Of a DNA stretch of 64,000 bases, positions 1-10,610 are shown in pieces; position 1 is the first letter of the stretch, and every line of letters begins with the position of its first letter. The translations under genes and the position numbers were made by a program. Under the pieces are notes generated by a model, which ran no database searches, had not been told where the DNA came from, and saw nothing but the letters and a program-made list of their open reading frames with translations. Origin of the DNA: Brachypterus glaber (lineage: Eukaryota; Arthropoda; Insecta; Coleoptera; Kateretidae); contig OY294049.1 in assembly GCA_958510825.1 (NCBI GenBank), positions 248,001 through 312,000 on the forward strand, in the 5' to 3' direction.

Positions 1-2080
1 TTTAAATAATCCCCTATAGTTCGTTAAAATCAAAAACAAAAAAAAAAAACAAAAAATAAAAAAAAAATTCAATTTTTTTTTTAAGTTTAAAAAAAAAAAA
101 TTTTTTCAATAGCATTTAGAGGAAAAACCATTAAGGAGCTGAGTATGCACATGTTGCACAATGGTAAAATGCATATTTTAGTGAAAAAAAAATTGTTAAA
201 AGTTTGATAGGGGGCGCAGGATGAGCGAAAAAATAACGAAACCAAACGAAATATTTTCAAAAAAAAAAATTTTTTTCAAAAAATTTACTTTTTTCTTAAA
301 ACAAAAAAAAATCGCCCAGAGCATTTAAATGAAAAACCATTCAATTTTTTCAAGGAGCTGGGTATGTACATGTTGGACAATGATAAAATACATATTTTAG
401 TGAAAAAAAAAAATATAAAAAACTTCAATGGGGGTCGCAGGATGACAAAAAAAAACGAAACCAAACGAAATTTTTTCAAAAAAAAAATATTTTCAAAATA
501 GTTTCTTTTTTCGTAAAACGAAAAAAAAAACAAAAAAAACAATTTTTTTTATAAATTTAATAAGCAAAACCGCCCAGCTCCTGGAATCGACCAGAACATA
601 TAGAGGAAAAACTATTCATTTTTTTTAAGGAGGTGAGTATGTACTTTGGTAAAATGCATATTTTAGTGAAAAAAAAATTGAAAAAAGTTCGATAGTGGGC
701 GCAGGATGAGCGAAAGAAAACGAAACCAAACGAAATCTTTAGATAACAAAAAAAATACTGCTGCCAAAAAAATAATCCCCTATAGTTCGTTAAAATCAAA
801 AACAAAAAAATAAAAAAAAAATTTCAATTTTTTAAAAAAAAAATTTTTTTTTTCCATAACATTTAGAGGAAAAACCATTATTTTTTTTAAAGAGCGGTGT
901 ATGCACATGTTGGACAATGGTAAATTGCATATTTTAGTGAAAAAAAAATTGTTAAAAGTTCGATAGGATGAGCGAAAGAAAACGAAACCAAACGAAATCT
1001 TTAGATAACAAAAAAATACTGCTGCCAAAAAAATAATCCCCTATAGTTCGTTAAAATCAAAAACAAAAAAAAAAAACAAAAAAATAAAAAAAAAAATTCA
1101 ATTTTTTTTTTAAGTTTTTAAAAATTTTTTTTTTCAAGAACATTTAGAGGAAAAACCATTATTTTTTTTAAGGAGCTGAGTATGCACATGTTGGACAAAG
1201 GTAAAATGCATATTTTAGTGAAAAAAAAATTGAAAAAAAAATTTTTCTTTTTTCGTAAAACGAAAAAAAAAATAACGAAACAAAAGGATATTTTCAAAAA
1301 AAAAAAAAATTATAAATTTAATAAGCAAAACCACCCAGCTCCTGGAATCGACCAGAACATATAGAGGAAAAACTATTCATTTTTTTTAAGGAGCTGAGTA
1401 TGTACATGTTGGACTTTGGTAAAATGCATATTTTAGTGAAAAAAAAAATTGAAAAAAGTTCGATAGGGGGCGCAGGATGAGCGAAAGAAAACGAAACCGA
1501 ACGAAATCTTTAGATAACAAAAAAAATACTGCTGCCAAAAAAATAATCCCCTATAGTTCGTTAAAATCAAAAACAAAAAAAATTTTTCAATTTTTTTTTA
1601 AGTTTATAAAGAAAAATTCTTTTTCGTTTTTTTTTTTTTGGTTTTATGAAAAAAGAAACTTTTGATTTTTTTTTTTTTTGAAAATATTTCGTTTGGTTTC
1701 GTTTTTTTTTTTCGTTCATCCTGCGCCCCCTATCAAACTTTTTTCAATTTTTTTTTCACTAAAATATACATTTTAGCAAAGTCCAACATGTACATACTCA
1801 GCTCCTTAAAAAAAATGAATAGTTTTTCCTCTATATGTTCTGGTCGATTCCAGGAGCTGGGCGGTTTTTCTTATTAAATTTATAAAAAAAAAATTGTTTT
1901 TTTTGTTGTTTTTTTTTTCGTTTTACGAAAAAAAGTTTTTTCTATTTTTTTTTTTCACTAAAATATGTATTTTATCATTGTCCAACATGTACATACCCAG
2001 CTCCTTGAAAAAATTGAATGGTTTTTCATTTAAATGCTCTGGGCGATTCTAGGAGCTGGGCGGTTTTTTTTTTGAGGAGC
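1..2080. repeat. AT-rich intronic satellite-like array with polarity switch
   Basis: Degenerate units of roughly 200-330 bp recur. Each contains the phrases GGAGCTGAGTATG, AATGGTAAAATGCATATTTT, GGCGCAGGATGAGCGAAA and ACTGCTGCCAAAAAAATAAT, separated by long A or T runs. Units up to about 1660 run in one direction; from about 1680 to 2080 the same phrases appear as reverse complement, so the array changes orientation. Units vary by internal deletion. The Phe/Lys-rich open frames here are translations of homopolymer runs and I do not call them genes. The block ends about 220 bp before the first Calx exon. Confidence 0.8.
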
Positions 2081-2305
2081 TAACATTACTCGGGTAATGT
2101 TTTTTTTTTTGAAAAAATTTTGTTGAAATTTTTTTTATATAAATTTTTCATTTTTTCGTTTTTTTTGCAAAAAGAAAATTTATTAAAAAAATCAAAAATC
2201 AAAAGAAAAATCAAGTTTTTTGATGTTTGTTTTTTGGTTTTTTTTTTAAATAATTTTTCGTTTTTCGAAAAAATATTTTTTTTTTCACCTTTATTTTTTC
2301 TGCAG

Positions 2306-2555
2306 CTAATCTTGGATCACCTACACTAGCCACAATAATTATATTGGATGACGACCATGGAGGCCTATTCAAATTCGAAAACCAAAACTACGAATTGGTC
2401 GAAAGCATCGGGACGCTGGAACTAAAAGTGGTTCGCTGTTGCGGCGCTAGAGGGCGTGTAATAGTGCCCTTTAAGACTGAGGACGGAACTGCCAAGGCGG
2501 GCAAAGAATATGAAAAAAGCGAGGGAGAAATTGTGTTTGAAAACAACGAATCTGA
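2306..2555 (+). CDS. Calx: Na+/Ca2+ exchanger (Calx/NCX family), internal exon a: CBD1 end and CBD2
   Basis: This is an internal exon of a plasma-membrane Na+/Ca2+ antiporter (SLC8/Calx family), which removes Ca2+ from the cell using the Na+ gradient. The reading frame starts after two bases that complete an upstream codon. It encodes LGSPTLATIIILDDDHGG, the end of Calx-beta domain 1, and then most of Calx-beta domain 2 (ESIGTLELKV, GARGRVIVPFKTEDGTAKAG, GEIVFENNES). The acceptor is a T-rich tract ending TTTTTTCTGCAG. The donor is GTGAGTAA at 2556, leaving two bases (GA) of a split Glu codon. CBDs are the cytosolic regulatory domains; in Drosophila Calx, Ca2+ binding to them inhibits transport, unlike in most NCX proteins. 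No frame damage is seen. Family assignment is firm; regulatory behaviour in this species is unknown. Confidence 0.93.
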
Positions 2556-2657
2556 GTGAGTAACGGTTTTTGCTCTATTTTTTAAATAAATCTATACAAG
2601 AGAAAGTAAGGATTTTCGGTCTTATTTTATTTGTTTATTTTACTTTCCCCAAGGAAA

Positions 2658-2804
2658 GGGAACGTTCAAGTATTACGTAACGCAAATTTTGATAATTTTG
2701 GACCCCCCCCTCCTGTAACGCTATTTTCCCATACCATTAACATGGGCGTAACACTCCAAAATGACCCCTCCCGCAGGAGCGTTACGTAATACTTGAACTT
2801 TCCC
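2658..2804. mobile_element. 147-bp MITE with GGGAACGTTCAAGTATTACG termini
   Basis: The left end GGGAACGTTCAAGTATTACG is matched by an inverted right end (CGTAATACTTGAACTTTCCC on the plus strand). The termini are about 25 bp and nearly perfect, around a short C-rich centre. A partial relative lies at about 36770-36815. Both flanks are A-rich, so no target-site duplication can be called with confidence. The superfamily is not assigned. Confidence 0.8.
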
Positions 2805-2829
2805 AAAGTCTTGCGTTAGTAAAAAATTT

Positions 2830-3215
2830 TCGAACGTTTTGTATCCAAAATATATGATTTCCGTCTGTGTGTCAGGGAAATTTGTGAGCACGATAACTCA
2901 AGAACGCTTCGGGCTAAAGACTTCAAATTTGGACCACAGGATAAATATCCAAAGTTCTAGGCTGGGATTGTTTTTGATAAAAATCGGATTGGGTAAAAGG
3001 TTAAAATCGGGTAAAAACAATTTTTTTCAAAAAGATATTTTTTTTTTAATTTATTTTTCGTTTTACGTAAAAAGAAACTTTTTGGGATTTTTTTTTGATT
3101 TTTTTTTTTATTTTTTTTATTCTTTTTAATTTTTTTTTAATTTTTTTTTTGTTTTTGATTTTAATGAACCTAGAGCTATAGGAGAAAGTATTATTTTTTG
3201 TTGGCAGCAGTATTG
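2830..3215. repeat. GTCTGTGTGTC/CGATAACTCAAGAACGC module joined to inverted satellite unit
   Basis: The stretch begins with the phrase TTTGTGAGCACGATAACTCA and AGAACGCTTCGGGCTAAAGAC, which recurs in the DINE-like elements elsewhere in the window. It continues through T-runs and ends at about 3150-3210 with a reverse-complement copy of the satellite phrase seen at 1-1600 (TTTGATTTTAATGAACCTAG and a TTGGCAGCAGTATTG phrase). It is therefore a further, inverted unit of the same repeat system lying beyond the first Calx exon. Confidence 0.6.
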
Positions 3216-3580
3216 TTTATAAACCTATACAAGACACGCTAATCTTGAATACAAATTAAGTTTTAGTGACTTGCCAACGCAAACCAAGAGTAAATCCTGC
3301 TAGTAGGAGGTATACACATTATAAAACCATTAACAGTTGAATCGGAGGTTCTCGGTTTCGGAAGATAATGAACTTTTTTCCTTAGAAATAACCATAGACG
3401 ACTTAATAATAGTTATTTAAGGTACTAATGGGTAAAGTAAGAGAAAAATAACCTGCGAGGCGTCAGCCAATAAAGATCCACGTTGGGATTACCCCGTGTT
3501 ACCTACTAAAGCTTTACCATAAAATAATTTTGTGACCATTCTTTGACATTTTACCGTGACAAATTGACAAGTCTACTGTA
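3216..3580. other. Intron, nothing recognised
   Basis: AT-rich intron between the satellite fragment and the mariner-like element. I see no open frame, repeat or structured element that I can name. Confidence 0.5.
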
Positions 3581-4334
3581 TACACGGTGTCCCACGGTAG
3601 ACAAATCAGTCAAATTGTGGCGTTATTATCAAAGCTATTAAAATATATTTTTTACCAGTCAATATAGACCTAGTTACCTTCGATTTACGCCAGAAAAAAG
3701 TGTTGTACTTTTTTCTGTTTTTAGGCTAGAGCAACAAACAGAATTTTTTTTAGCATAATAACATTTTTTAACGCCAAAATTTAAAAAAATAATATCATTT
3801 CTTTATCATATGATAGTTTTTTTTACTAAAAACAATAGTTTTCTATTTAAATTTTTAATTTTAGAAAGCGGTAAAAAATGGTAAGTGCATTATGGAATGA
3901 CCCCGCTAATGTAAAAGAGAGGATACTATGAAAATAAATGTTTGCAAATATGACGTTCACGATAAAAATAAATGTCAAATCTAATCTTATAAATTAGATT
4001 TTTACTTAGACTTAGTAAGGACCTTGTGGACGGGGGTATTTTATACTACAGAGTGTATTACTTAATTACTAATAAATTTTGATTTTTTGCGCTCAATCAA
4101 ATTTTTTAATTGGTATGATTGGATTAATCTTAGATTAATCTTAGCAGTTTTTTTTACAAAGTCAAGTCTATATCATAATGAAAGTATTGGTAAAGCAAGT
4201 TATTATAAAACCTATTGGACAACTTATGATAAAACATGTTTTATAATTATGAGATTTTAAAAAACATAATTAATTAGCTTGTAAAGAACCCACTTCCCTC
4301 GCAGTTGCATGAAGTTGCAGCTGGTTCATATTAG

Positions 4335-5023
4335 CAGGGCCGGATTCAGGAGGGTGCAAGGGGTACAGATTACCCGGGGCCCGGCGACAGAAGTTTTTAA
4401 TAAACAGTTTATTTATTTATACTCCCCCAGATCGATAAGGCGTCAAAATGAGCAAATAAGTAGATCTCGTTCCAAATGGGCAATAGAAAAAATTTCGCCG
4501 CGGCAGCGCTTAAGCCTTTTTGGATTTTTGTAAAAAATAATAGTGAACTGTTACTAGTGTTTTAAAATTTGTAAAAAATTTCGCCGCAGCATAGCTTAAG
4601 CCTTTTTGGATTTTTGTAAAAAATAATAGTGCACTGTTACTAGTGTTTTAAAATTTGTAAAAAAATTCGCCCGCGGCGCTAGGGCTAATTTACCTACGTA
4701 TTTTTTTTAGTTCAAGCTTGCAAAAGCTTAAAATTTGTAAAAAAATTGCCTGCGGCGCCAGAGCTATCAAAATTGAAAAAAAAAATTCGCTAAGACTTTA
4801 TTTTTTTTACATACTTAAGCTTGCTGAACTATGAAAATAAAACAGTCAGAAATTAACATAATTTGGAAAAATTTTCGACTGCGGCGCTTAGTTAATGAAT
4901 GGGGGCGCCGCTTCGGCCCTCAGTGCCTTAGCTGCAGGCCTGCATGGGGCAATTATGTTTTGAAAAAATGGGGGCCCGAGTAAAAAGTTGCACCGGGGCC
5001 CGGGCTGGCTTTGTCCGGCCCTG
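4335..5023. mobile_element. Non-autonomous hAT element (689 bp) with perfect 8-bp TSD
   Basis: The termini CAGGGCCGGATTCAGG and, inverted, TTTGTCCGGCCCTG are typical of hAT elements. The eight bases CATATTAG occur immediately outside both ends (4327-4334 and 5024-5031), a perfect hAT-length target-site duplication. No transposase frame is present. Inside, from about 4491 to 4760, a unit of about 85 bp (starting AATTTCGCCGCGGC and including AAGCCTTTTTGGATTTTTGT) repeats twice and then decays. The exact TSD implies a fairly recent insertion into the older mariner-like element. Related fragments lie at about 43795-43830 and 60335-60400. Confidence 0.92.
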
Positions 5024-5300
5024 CATATTAGGGTCACTTCATCTAGTCCTACTTCGTGCTTTTGTTCTTAGTCGTTTGTTTTGTTTTTTTGAACCAAACC
5101 AGACCAAAATCAGACCAAATATAGAAGAACAAAGGAAAATATATATTATAGGTAATTTAGTCAATTAATTTATTGTTATGTAATTAATTACGTACATTTT
5201 GGTTGGAATTAAAAGTTAAATGATACTAAGAATAATTCTCATAAGTTAAAATTTCAAATTGATTGTTATTTTAGATTTTAAGCTTTCACGGCCATTAAGA

Positions 5301-5486
5301 TATAAAGAACTTTCACTTTCGGGTTTAGACCGTGTTAATGGATTTTCACTTTCCGACGTTTCGTCTCTTACTACTAGAGACATCTTCAGGGATTAATCTT
5401 CAGATTTCTCTAGTAGTAAGAGACGAAACGTCGGAAAGTGAAAATCCATTAACACGGTCTAAACCCGAAAGTGAAAGTTCTTTATA
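5301..5486. repeat. Perfect palindrome, 80-bp arms and 26-bp spacer
   Basis: Positions 5301-5380 are the exact reverse complement of 5407-5486. The arm contains GACGAAACGTCGGAAAGTGA, a phrase I associate with Penelope-like retroelement ends. A single-arm relative lies at about 54355-54412, so the phrase is a dispersed repeat rather than a chance hairpin. The arms show no divergence, so the inversion is either recent or kept identical by gene conversion. Confidence 0.9.
5345..5395 (-). ncRNA. Hammerhead-ribozyme-like core at palindrome hinge (candidate)
   Basis: Read on the minus strand, the hinge and arm give CTGAAGA, a spacer T, then GTCTC, a loop, GAGAC and GAAAC. This resembles the conserved hammerhead core (CUGANGA, stem II, GAAA), except for an extra T before stem II. 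Hammerhead motifs are known in Penelope-like elements, whose ends contain similar sequence. I did not find a convincing stem I and cleavage site, so activity is unproven and the match may be only a relic. Confidence 0.35.
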
Positions 5487-5937
5487 TTGATTGTTATTAT
5501 TAATATTATTTATTAATATGCAAAACGCAAGACGTATTTATGATATTTGAATTAATTAACTCATCATTGTGTCAAATTCCATACATCTACAAAATATTAC
5601 GCCTTTCTAGAATATTTTCAGTGTTATTAGAATTGTTTTGTACAATATTTCAAATAAATCCATGTTAGTCCTTAGGTTTTCCCAAATCACTCCAGTTCTG
5701 ATGAAAAAAGGTCAAAATTACGCATCTAACTTCAGAGAATCTATTATTAGCAAATAATTCTAATTCTTTGCGAGTCTTCCACGATTCAAATGGATTCAAA
5801 TCAAGCAGCAAGTTAATATGTATCTGCATTGATCCTCTTCCCCTCATCGTCTACATAAGAAGCCCCCATTTTTAACACGATAAAGCAATTTAATTTTGTT
5901 TAGATGTCTGAGTCTGTCTGTCTTTTTGTAAAGTAGT

Positions 5938-7023
5938 TAGTCATAGTCGTTTCGTAAATGTTCAAAAGTTCTCCCATCCTCCTGAATACACATAAAAAGC
6001 CTACTTTCAAAATTATGTCTGACTCGTTGAAGCATTACGGGAGCTTGTCGGTAAACCCTGTCCTTTACAAATCCCCACAAAAAAAAATCACACGGGGTTA
6101 AATCGGGTGATCTTGCTGGCCAGGCAATTTGCCACCACGACCTATTCATGTATTATAAGTCTCATCCAAAAAAGTCCTCACCTCATGAAAAAAATGAGCG
6201 GGAGTCCCATCCTGCATAAAAATTATGTCATTTCGCAAATTTAGTGGTACGTCTTCTAAAAGTTCCGGTAATTCATCACGCAAAAAATTTAGGTACATAT
6301 TCCCATTTAGATGCCCATTAAAAAAGTAAGGTCCAATAACCGAATCCCCCAGTACCCCTCCCCAAACATTTAAAGACCAAATCCGCTGGTTGTCAACATG
6401 CCTAACCCAATGCGGATTTTCAACAGACCAGAATGCATGTTATGCCTGTTGACAACTCCATTGCTTTTAAATGTAGATTCGTCACTAAACAAAATTTTGG
6501 TAGAAAAATCCTCGTCATCCCCTGTTAATTCCAAAAGTTCATCACAAAATCGAACCCTATTTTCAAAATCCCTCCCATGTAACTCTTAATTAAGACATAA
6601 TTTATACGGATGAAATTTAGAATTTTTAATAACCCTACTAACTGATGTGCGTGATAAATGATGTTCCCTTGCGATTATCCTTGTAGACGTGTGGGGATCA
6701 TTGTTAACTGCTTCTTGAATTATAGCTATAGTTTCAGGATCTTTGGTTACTGGACTTTCGCAAACTTTTTTTATGTCCCTCACTCCTCCAGTATCCAAAA
6801 ATAAATTAACAATTCTTCGTACGCTAAAGTAACTAATACTATCATCGGGGAACTTTTCTACTATTCTTCTCGTTGTTTCTCTTAAATTTCGAGCACATTC
6901 TCCATAAGTTAAAATAATTTCTTTCTTTACTTCTAAAGTTATCATTTTGGCATTCAAAACTTGGTTTTGTAAAAATCTAGCTTTGTTAATTTTTTGATTA
7001 TAATGTAAAATCAAATTTGACAT
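5938..7023 (-). pseudogene. Broken Tc1/mariner-type (IS630 family) transposase
   Basis: The minus-strand reading begins at 7023 with an N-terminal helix-turn-helix region (VYGEC-like TYGECARNLRETTRR, then a SYFSVRRIV segment) and a second HTH (STRIIAREHHLSRTSVSRVI). An in-frame TAA at about 6586 interrupts it, after which the same frame continues to the first catalytic Asp (FSDEST). Further shifts follow. The second acidic motif is recognisable near 6190-6220, and the last intact segment (5937-6149) carries WPARSPDLTPCDFFLWGFVK, typical of mariner-related DDE/D transposases. The enzyme would have cut and pasted the 3581-7402 element at TA sites. At least one stop and several frameshifts make it non-functional. 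Confidence 0.85.
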
Positions 7024-7402
7024 TTATTGTCATCATATACGACTTATTTAAAAAATTTAATTTCAAGGCATCCTACTCTTTTGCCATAGCGGGGTCATTC
7101 CATTATGCAATTGCCCTTTTTTAAGGTTTTATAAAATTAAGAAATTAAATCGAAAATTATTGTTTTTAGTATATGATAAAGAAAAATTGTTACTTTTTTT
7201 AATTTTGGCATTTGAAAGTATTGTTATGCTTTTAAAAGTGCATGTGTGGAGCTCTAGCTCAAAACCAAAAAAGAGTAGAAAACTTTTGTTTTGGGTCAAT
7301 TGAAGATAATTAGGTCCATATTGACTGGTAAAAGTTTCATGTTGATATCTTTGTTAATAACGCCACAGTTCGACTGATTTGTCTACCGTGGGACACCGTG
7401 TA

Positions 7403-7945
7403 TAATTACAATAAGGTCAAACGTCTGTCAAGAGTTTTTGCTCTTCAAAATCTAAAAATAACATAATGGACCACAGATAATAACACTATATGACCCTTAT
7501 GGATGCAAAAAACCAACATGAAAAAGGATACAAAGAGAGATTAAAATATGGCAGCAATTTTTTTTGTAAATATCTTTATCAATGTTTGAAATATAATTTT
7601 GTTATCAAAATTAGTAGAGAGCCCCTAGCCCAAGCATTAGGCTTATTTGGGGCTCTCTACGTCTCTGTAAAACTAACTAAAAAATAAATAAAATACACTT
7701 CACAATTTAAATTTATATATTGAGTTGAATCGGTGCCCAAAATGTAATAGGGTCGGTTCAAAACGTTAAGGTCCGGAATAAAAGAGGAAGTTCACTGCTA
7801 ATTAACTTATATTTTCCAAAATCCGTCTGTCAGAGGAACCCGAGTCATGAAAATCCCAAAAATCCAAATCTGTTATTTAAAAAATGCGAATTAATAAACT
7901 AATAAAATGCAATATTAATTCGACTTACCTGCACCAGGATATCCC
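7403..7945. other. Intron, nothing recognised
   Basis: AT-rich intron. A short imperfect inverted phrase around 7620-7660 (AGAGAGCCCC and GGGGCTCTCT) suggests a small hairpin. I see no coding sequence I would support; the 65-codon open frame at 7490 has no recognisable features. Confidence 0.4.
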
Positions 7946-7948
7946 TAA

Positions 7949-8474
7949 AAGCCACTTTACACGGAGCAATTTGTGCGCAAGTTGGATGCTATGCAAGTTT
8001 GTTGCAAGAATGATTCAGTCACTGCGCATGCCTTCAGGCAAGTTTGAGGCCATTGTCGTGCCATCAAATTATTTAGAACATGTTCTATTTTTCGGCGATT
8101 TTCACGCAAGTTTTATGGTTATTTCCGTGGTACCAACCTGGAAAAAAAGTTACCAAATCGTTTTCATTTTACTAATATAGTAGCAACTGCATATATATAT
8201 AATAACTATTATTATTAATAATAGGTCGGTCTGTCTAACTAAAAAACTTCCTTAAAAAAGCAAATGCTAGGTTATGTTTTTGTCAACAAACGCAGAGACA
8301 ATTCAAAATTCTCTGGTTGGCAGCACTGTTTACCTTGCTATATATGGCACCAAACTTGCGTACAACTTGCTCCGTGAAAAAGCAAATCAATGTCCAATTG
8401 TCCTCGTGCTATATCTGGCAGCAAACTTGCATAGCATCAAACTTGCGTACAAATTGCTCCGTGTAAAGTGGTCT
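7949..8474. mobile_element. 526-bp MITE, PIF/Harbinger-like (TAA target site)
   Basis: The ends AAGCCACTTTACACGGAGCA and, inverted, AGACCACTTTACACGGAGCA form termini that extend about 35 bp (GCAAGTT follows in both). TAA lies directly outside each end (7946-7948 and 8475-8477), which fits the three-base TWA duplication of PIF/Harbinger elements. Degenerate internal copies of the TTGCGTACAACTTGCTCC phrase occur near 8350-8380. There is no transposase. Confidence 0.8.
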
Positions 8475-8939
8475 TAAATAAAATAAAGATTAGTCAAGGT
8501 CAAGTTTTGGGTTCCTTTGACAGACATAAACAATGACAAAAATGAGGTGTAAAATATAGGTATATAAACATTTTTAAAGGGGTTTTATCAGAATATCATA
8601 TTTTTTTAGAACTCTAAGCATCCCGAAGCTGAACTCATATTTTTTAATAAACTCTTTATAATGCAAAAATCACTGAAAATTTAAAATTTAATTAATATTG
8701 AATGAAAATAATCCAATAAGACATGAAAATTATCCTAATTTTGCAATTAATTGATATCTTGTTATAATATTACATTATTAAGATTTCATAAAACTAGAGA
8801 AATGGGATTTTTGGACTTTTTGTATGGTGATTTCGATGGCGAAAAGCTTCCGTCATTCTACTTAAGCCTAACATTGTACGCATTGTACAATGCAAGGCTT
8901 AAGGAATACTATTCTAATAATAAACCTACAAAAAAATAA

Positions 8940-9250
8940 AAAGTTTGGGGCAAAAAAGTGATAAGACCACTCATTTCGCACGCCCCTGGTTTAGGTAACT
9001 AGATGCAGATAACATTGGCTGATAGGCCTTATTAAGAATAAATCACATACAAAACCTTGTTGCTATTACACAAAGAGTTCCTAAGATTAATTAAAAACCG
9101 AATTTTTTAAACCCTTTTTAAAGGGACGTAGCTTCCTTGATTCGTTTTTGGACATATATGTTTATGGAAACTTTTTTCTTATTATATTATTCACAGCGCC
9201 TGCGCTAGAATAATATTATACGGTAGTTTAGAATTTTCAAAAAAAATCTT
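8940..9250. repeat. Decayed half of the TACAGGGTG foldback family
   Basis: The phrases AAGTTTGGGGCAAAAAAGTG, CATTTCGCACGCCCCTGG and the later AAAGGGACGTAGCTTCCTT are reverse-complement matches to segments of the foldback elements at 25495-26899 and 30680-31150. Terminal repeats are not preserved. Confidence 0.6.
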
Positions 9251-9255
9251 GGATA

Positions 9256-9886
9256 TACAGGGTGATCAGTAACTGCCATGCCAAAATTTAAGAGGTGATT
9301 CTACATCAAAAAATATGAAAAAAAGTGGTCCGGAAATGAGCCCTAAGGGAGCTACGGTCCTTCGAAGATGACATATTGAATGGGGAACAAAAAAAAGCAT
9401 CAATAAAATTTTAATTCTCCATGCTGCTTCTTCATTTAAAACTGAGCAAAAAAGTATTCTTCACCAAAACACCTAAATTTAATATTAAAGGAGTAATAGT
9501 CTTTTAAAAAGTAATGTTTGTTTTTTTATGTATTTTTACTCAAGAAATATACATTTTTTACAAATTATCGAAAAAACTACACATAAAAAAGTTTTGGGCA
9601 AAAATATGTTAAGCCTCATATATTTTGTCCGTCTAGGCACGCCTCTGGATAAATTCAAAAAAATAAATTAACATAAACTTGTTCTTATTAATACTAGTTT
9701 ACATGCAAAAGTTCATCGCTCTAGCTTAAAGGGTACCAGAGTTATTAATTAAAAAGCTTATTTTTATTACAATTTTAAAGGGCCGTAGCTCCCTTAGGGC
9801 TGATTTGCGGACCAAACTTTATAGGAACTTTTTTTGATATTTTTCGTTGCAGAATCACCTCTTAAATGTTGGCATGCCACCCTGTA
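9256..9886. mobile_element. Foldback MITE, TACAGGGTG termini, TA target site
   Basis: The left end TACAGGGTGATCAGTAACTG and the right end CATGCCACCCTGTA are inverted partners, and the similarity runs on through AAATTTAAGAGGTGATTCT into the interior. TA flanks both ends, as for Tc1/mariner-related MITEs. Relatives lie at 25495-26899, 30680-31150, 54944-55330 and 58905-60045. Confidence 0.8.
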
Positions 9887-9944
9887 TATGTTTATGGAAT
9901 ATTTTTCTTATTATATTATTCACAGCGCATGCGCTAGAATAATT

Positions 9945-9980
<36 letters not shown>
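9945..9980. repeat. (TAG)n microsatellite
   Basis: About twelve consecutive TAG trinucleotides lie immediately after the second copy of the flanking direct repeat. Confidence 0.95.
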
Positions 9981-9981
<1 letters not shown>

Positions 9982-10039
9982 TTCGAATTTTCAAAAAAAA
10001 TCTAAAATCGTCCTAGATAAAAAATTCTTGTATATTCGT

Positions 10040-10445
10040 TTCATGAAAAAATAAGAAACTTTTTTTTTTAAATGTCCGTCTGTCCGTCCGTCCGTCTGTC
10101 TGATGTCACAAATTTTGTTAACACGATAACTTAATAACTAATAATCTACGAGGGGTAGATCCCCCCAAAAACAAAAAAATTATGGGGGGTTAAACATAAA
10201 AAAAAAAATAAAACTATATTTTTTTTTTCATTTTTTTTGTTTTTCGCAAAAAGAATAGAATTAAAAATGTTGAAGTTTAATTTATTTTTTTTTAAAAAGT
10301 CATTTTTTTTTCGTTTTTCGCAAAAAGAAAATTAAAACAAAAAATTAAAGTTTTTTTGAATTTTTTTTTTATTTTTCGTTTTTCAAAAAAGACAGTTTTT
10401 TTTAAAAGAATTGTAATTTTTTTTTGTTTTTTTTTTCAAAAAGTA
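10040..10445. repeat. GTCY tract with T-rich tail
   Basis: A run of GTCC/GTCT units (10077-10105) is followed by AACACGATAACTTAATAAC and then by long T-rich sequence broken by TTTTTCGCAAAAAGAA phrases. The same order (GTCT run, then CACGATAACT, then the T-rich region) recurs near 2860 and 47540. This is the arrangement of mini-me/DINE-1-type elements of insects. Confidence 0.55.
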
Positions 10446-10610
10446 TTTGGGAAAATGCACGGTTAGTTTAGACCTCTACAACACATCCTTTAAATATTTC
10501 CCTTTTCTCACGGAACACCTTGTATTGTAAGGTAAAAATTTATCTAAAGTAAATTTAAAGAAAATTATTATATTAATAGATTAAAGAATCCGTATAATAG
10601 AAATAATTAG

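Larger units (their letters stand above)
3581..7402 (-). mobile_element. Tc1/mariner-like DNA transposon with long terminal inverted repeats
   Basis: The left end TACACGGTGTCCCACGGTAG is matched exactly by the inverted right end. TA dinucleotides flank both ends (3579-3580 and 7403-7404), as expected for a Tc1/mariner target. The similarity does not stop at the tip: both ends keep matching in inverted orientation for about 330 bp, to about 3915 and from about 7075, including the phrase GGAATGACCCCGCTA. The interior carries a degenerate transposase on the minus strand (5938-7023). Most of the left half is later material: a hAT MITE (4335-5023) and a palindrome (5301-5486). The element is therefore old and a host for nested insertions. 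Confidence 0.85.
9160..10000. repeat. Direct repeat of about 75 bp flanking a foldback element
   Basis: The segment from about 9160 to 9240 (phrases TATATGTTTATGGAA, TTATATTATTCACAGCGC and GCGCTAGAATAAT) is repeated at about 9893-9945, and TTTTCAAAAAAAATCT follows both. The foldback element 9256-9886 lies between them. The flank duplication is much longer than a transposon target site, so it reflects a local duplication or replication slippage. Confidence 0.7.

Noticed and set aside
285..1880. Several Phe- or Lys-rich open frames on both strands.
   Set aside because: They are translations of long T and A runs in a repeat array, with no start context, domain or conservation between units.
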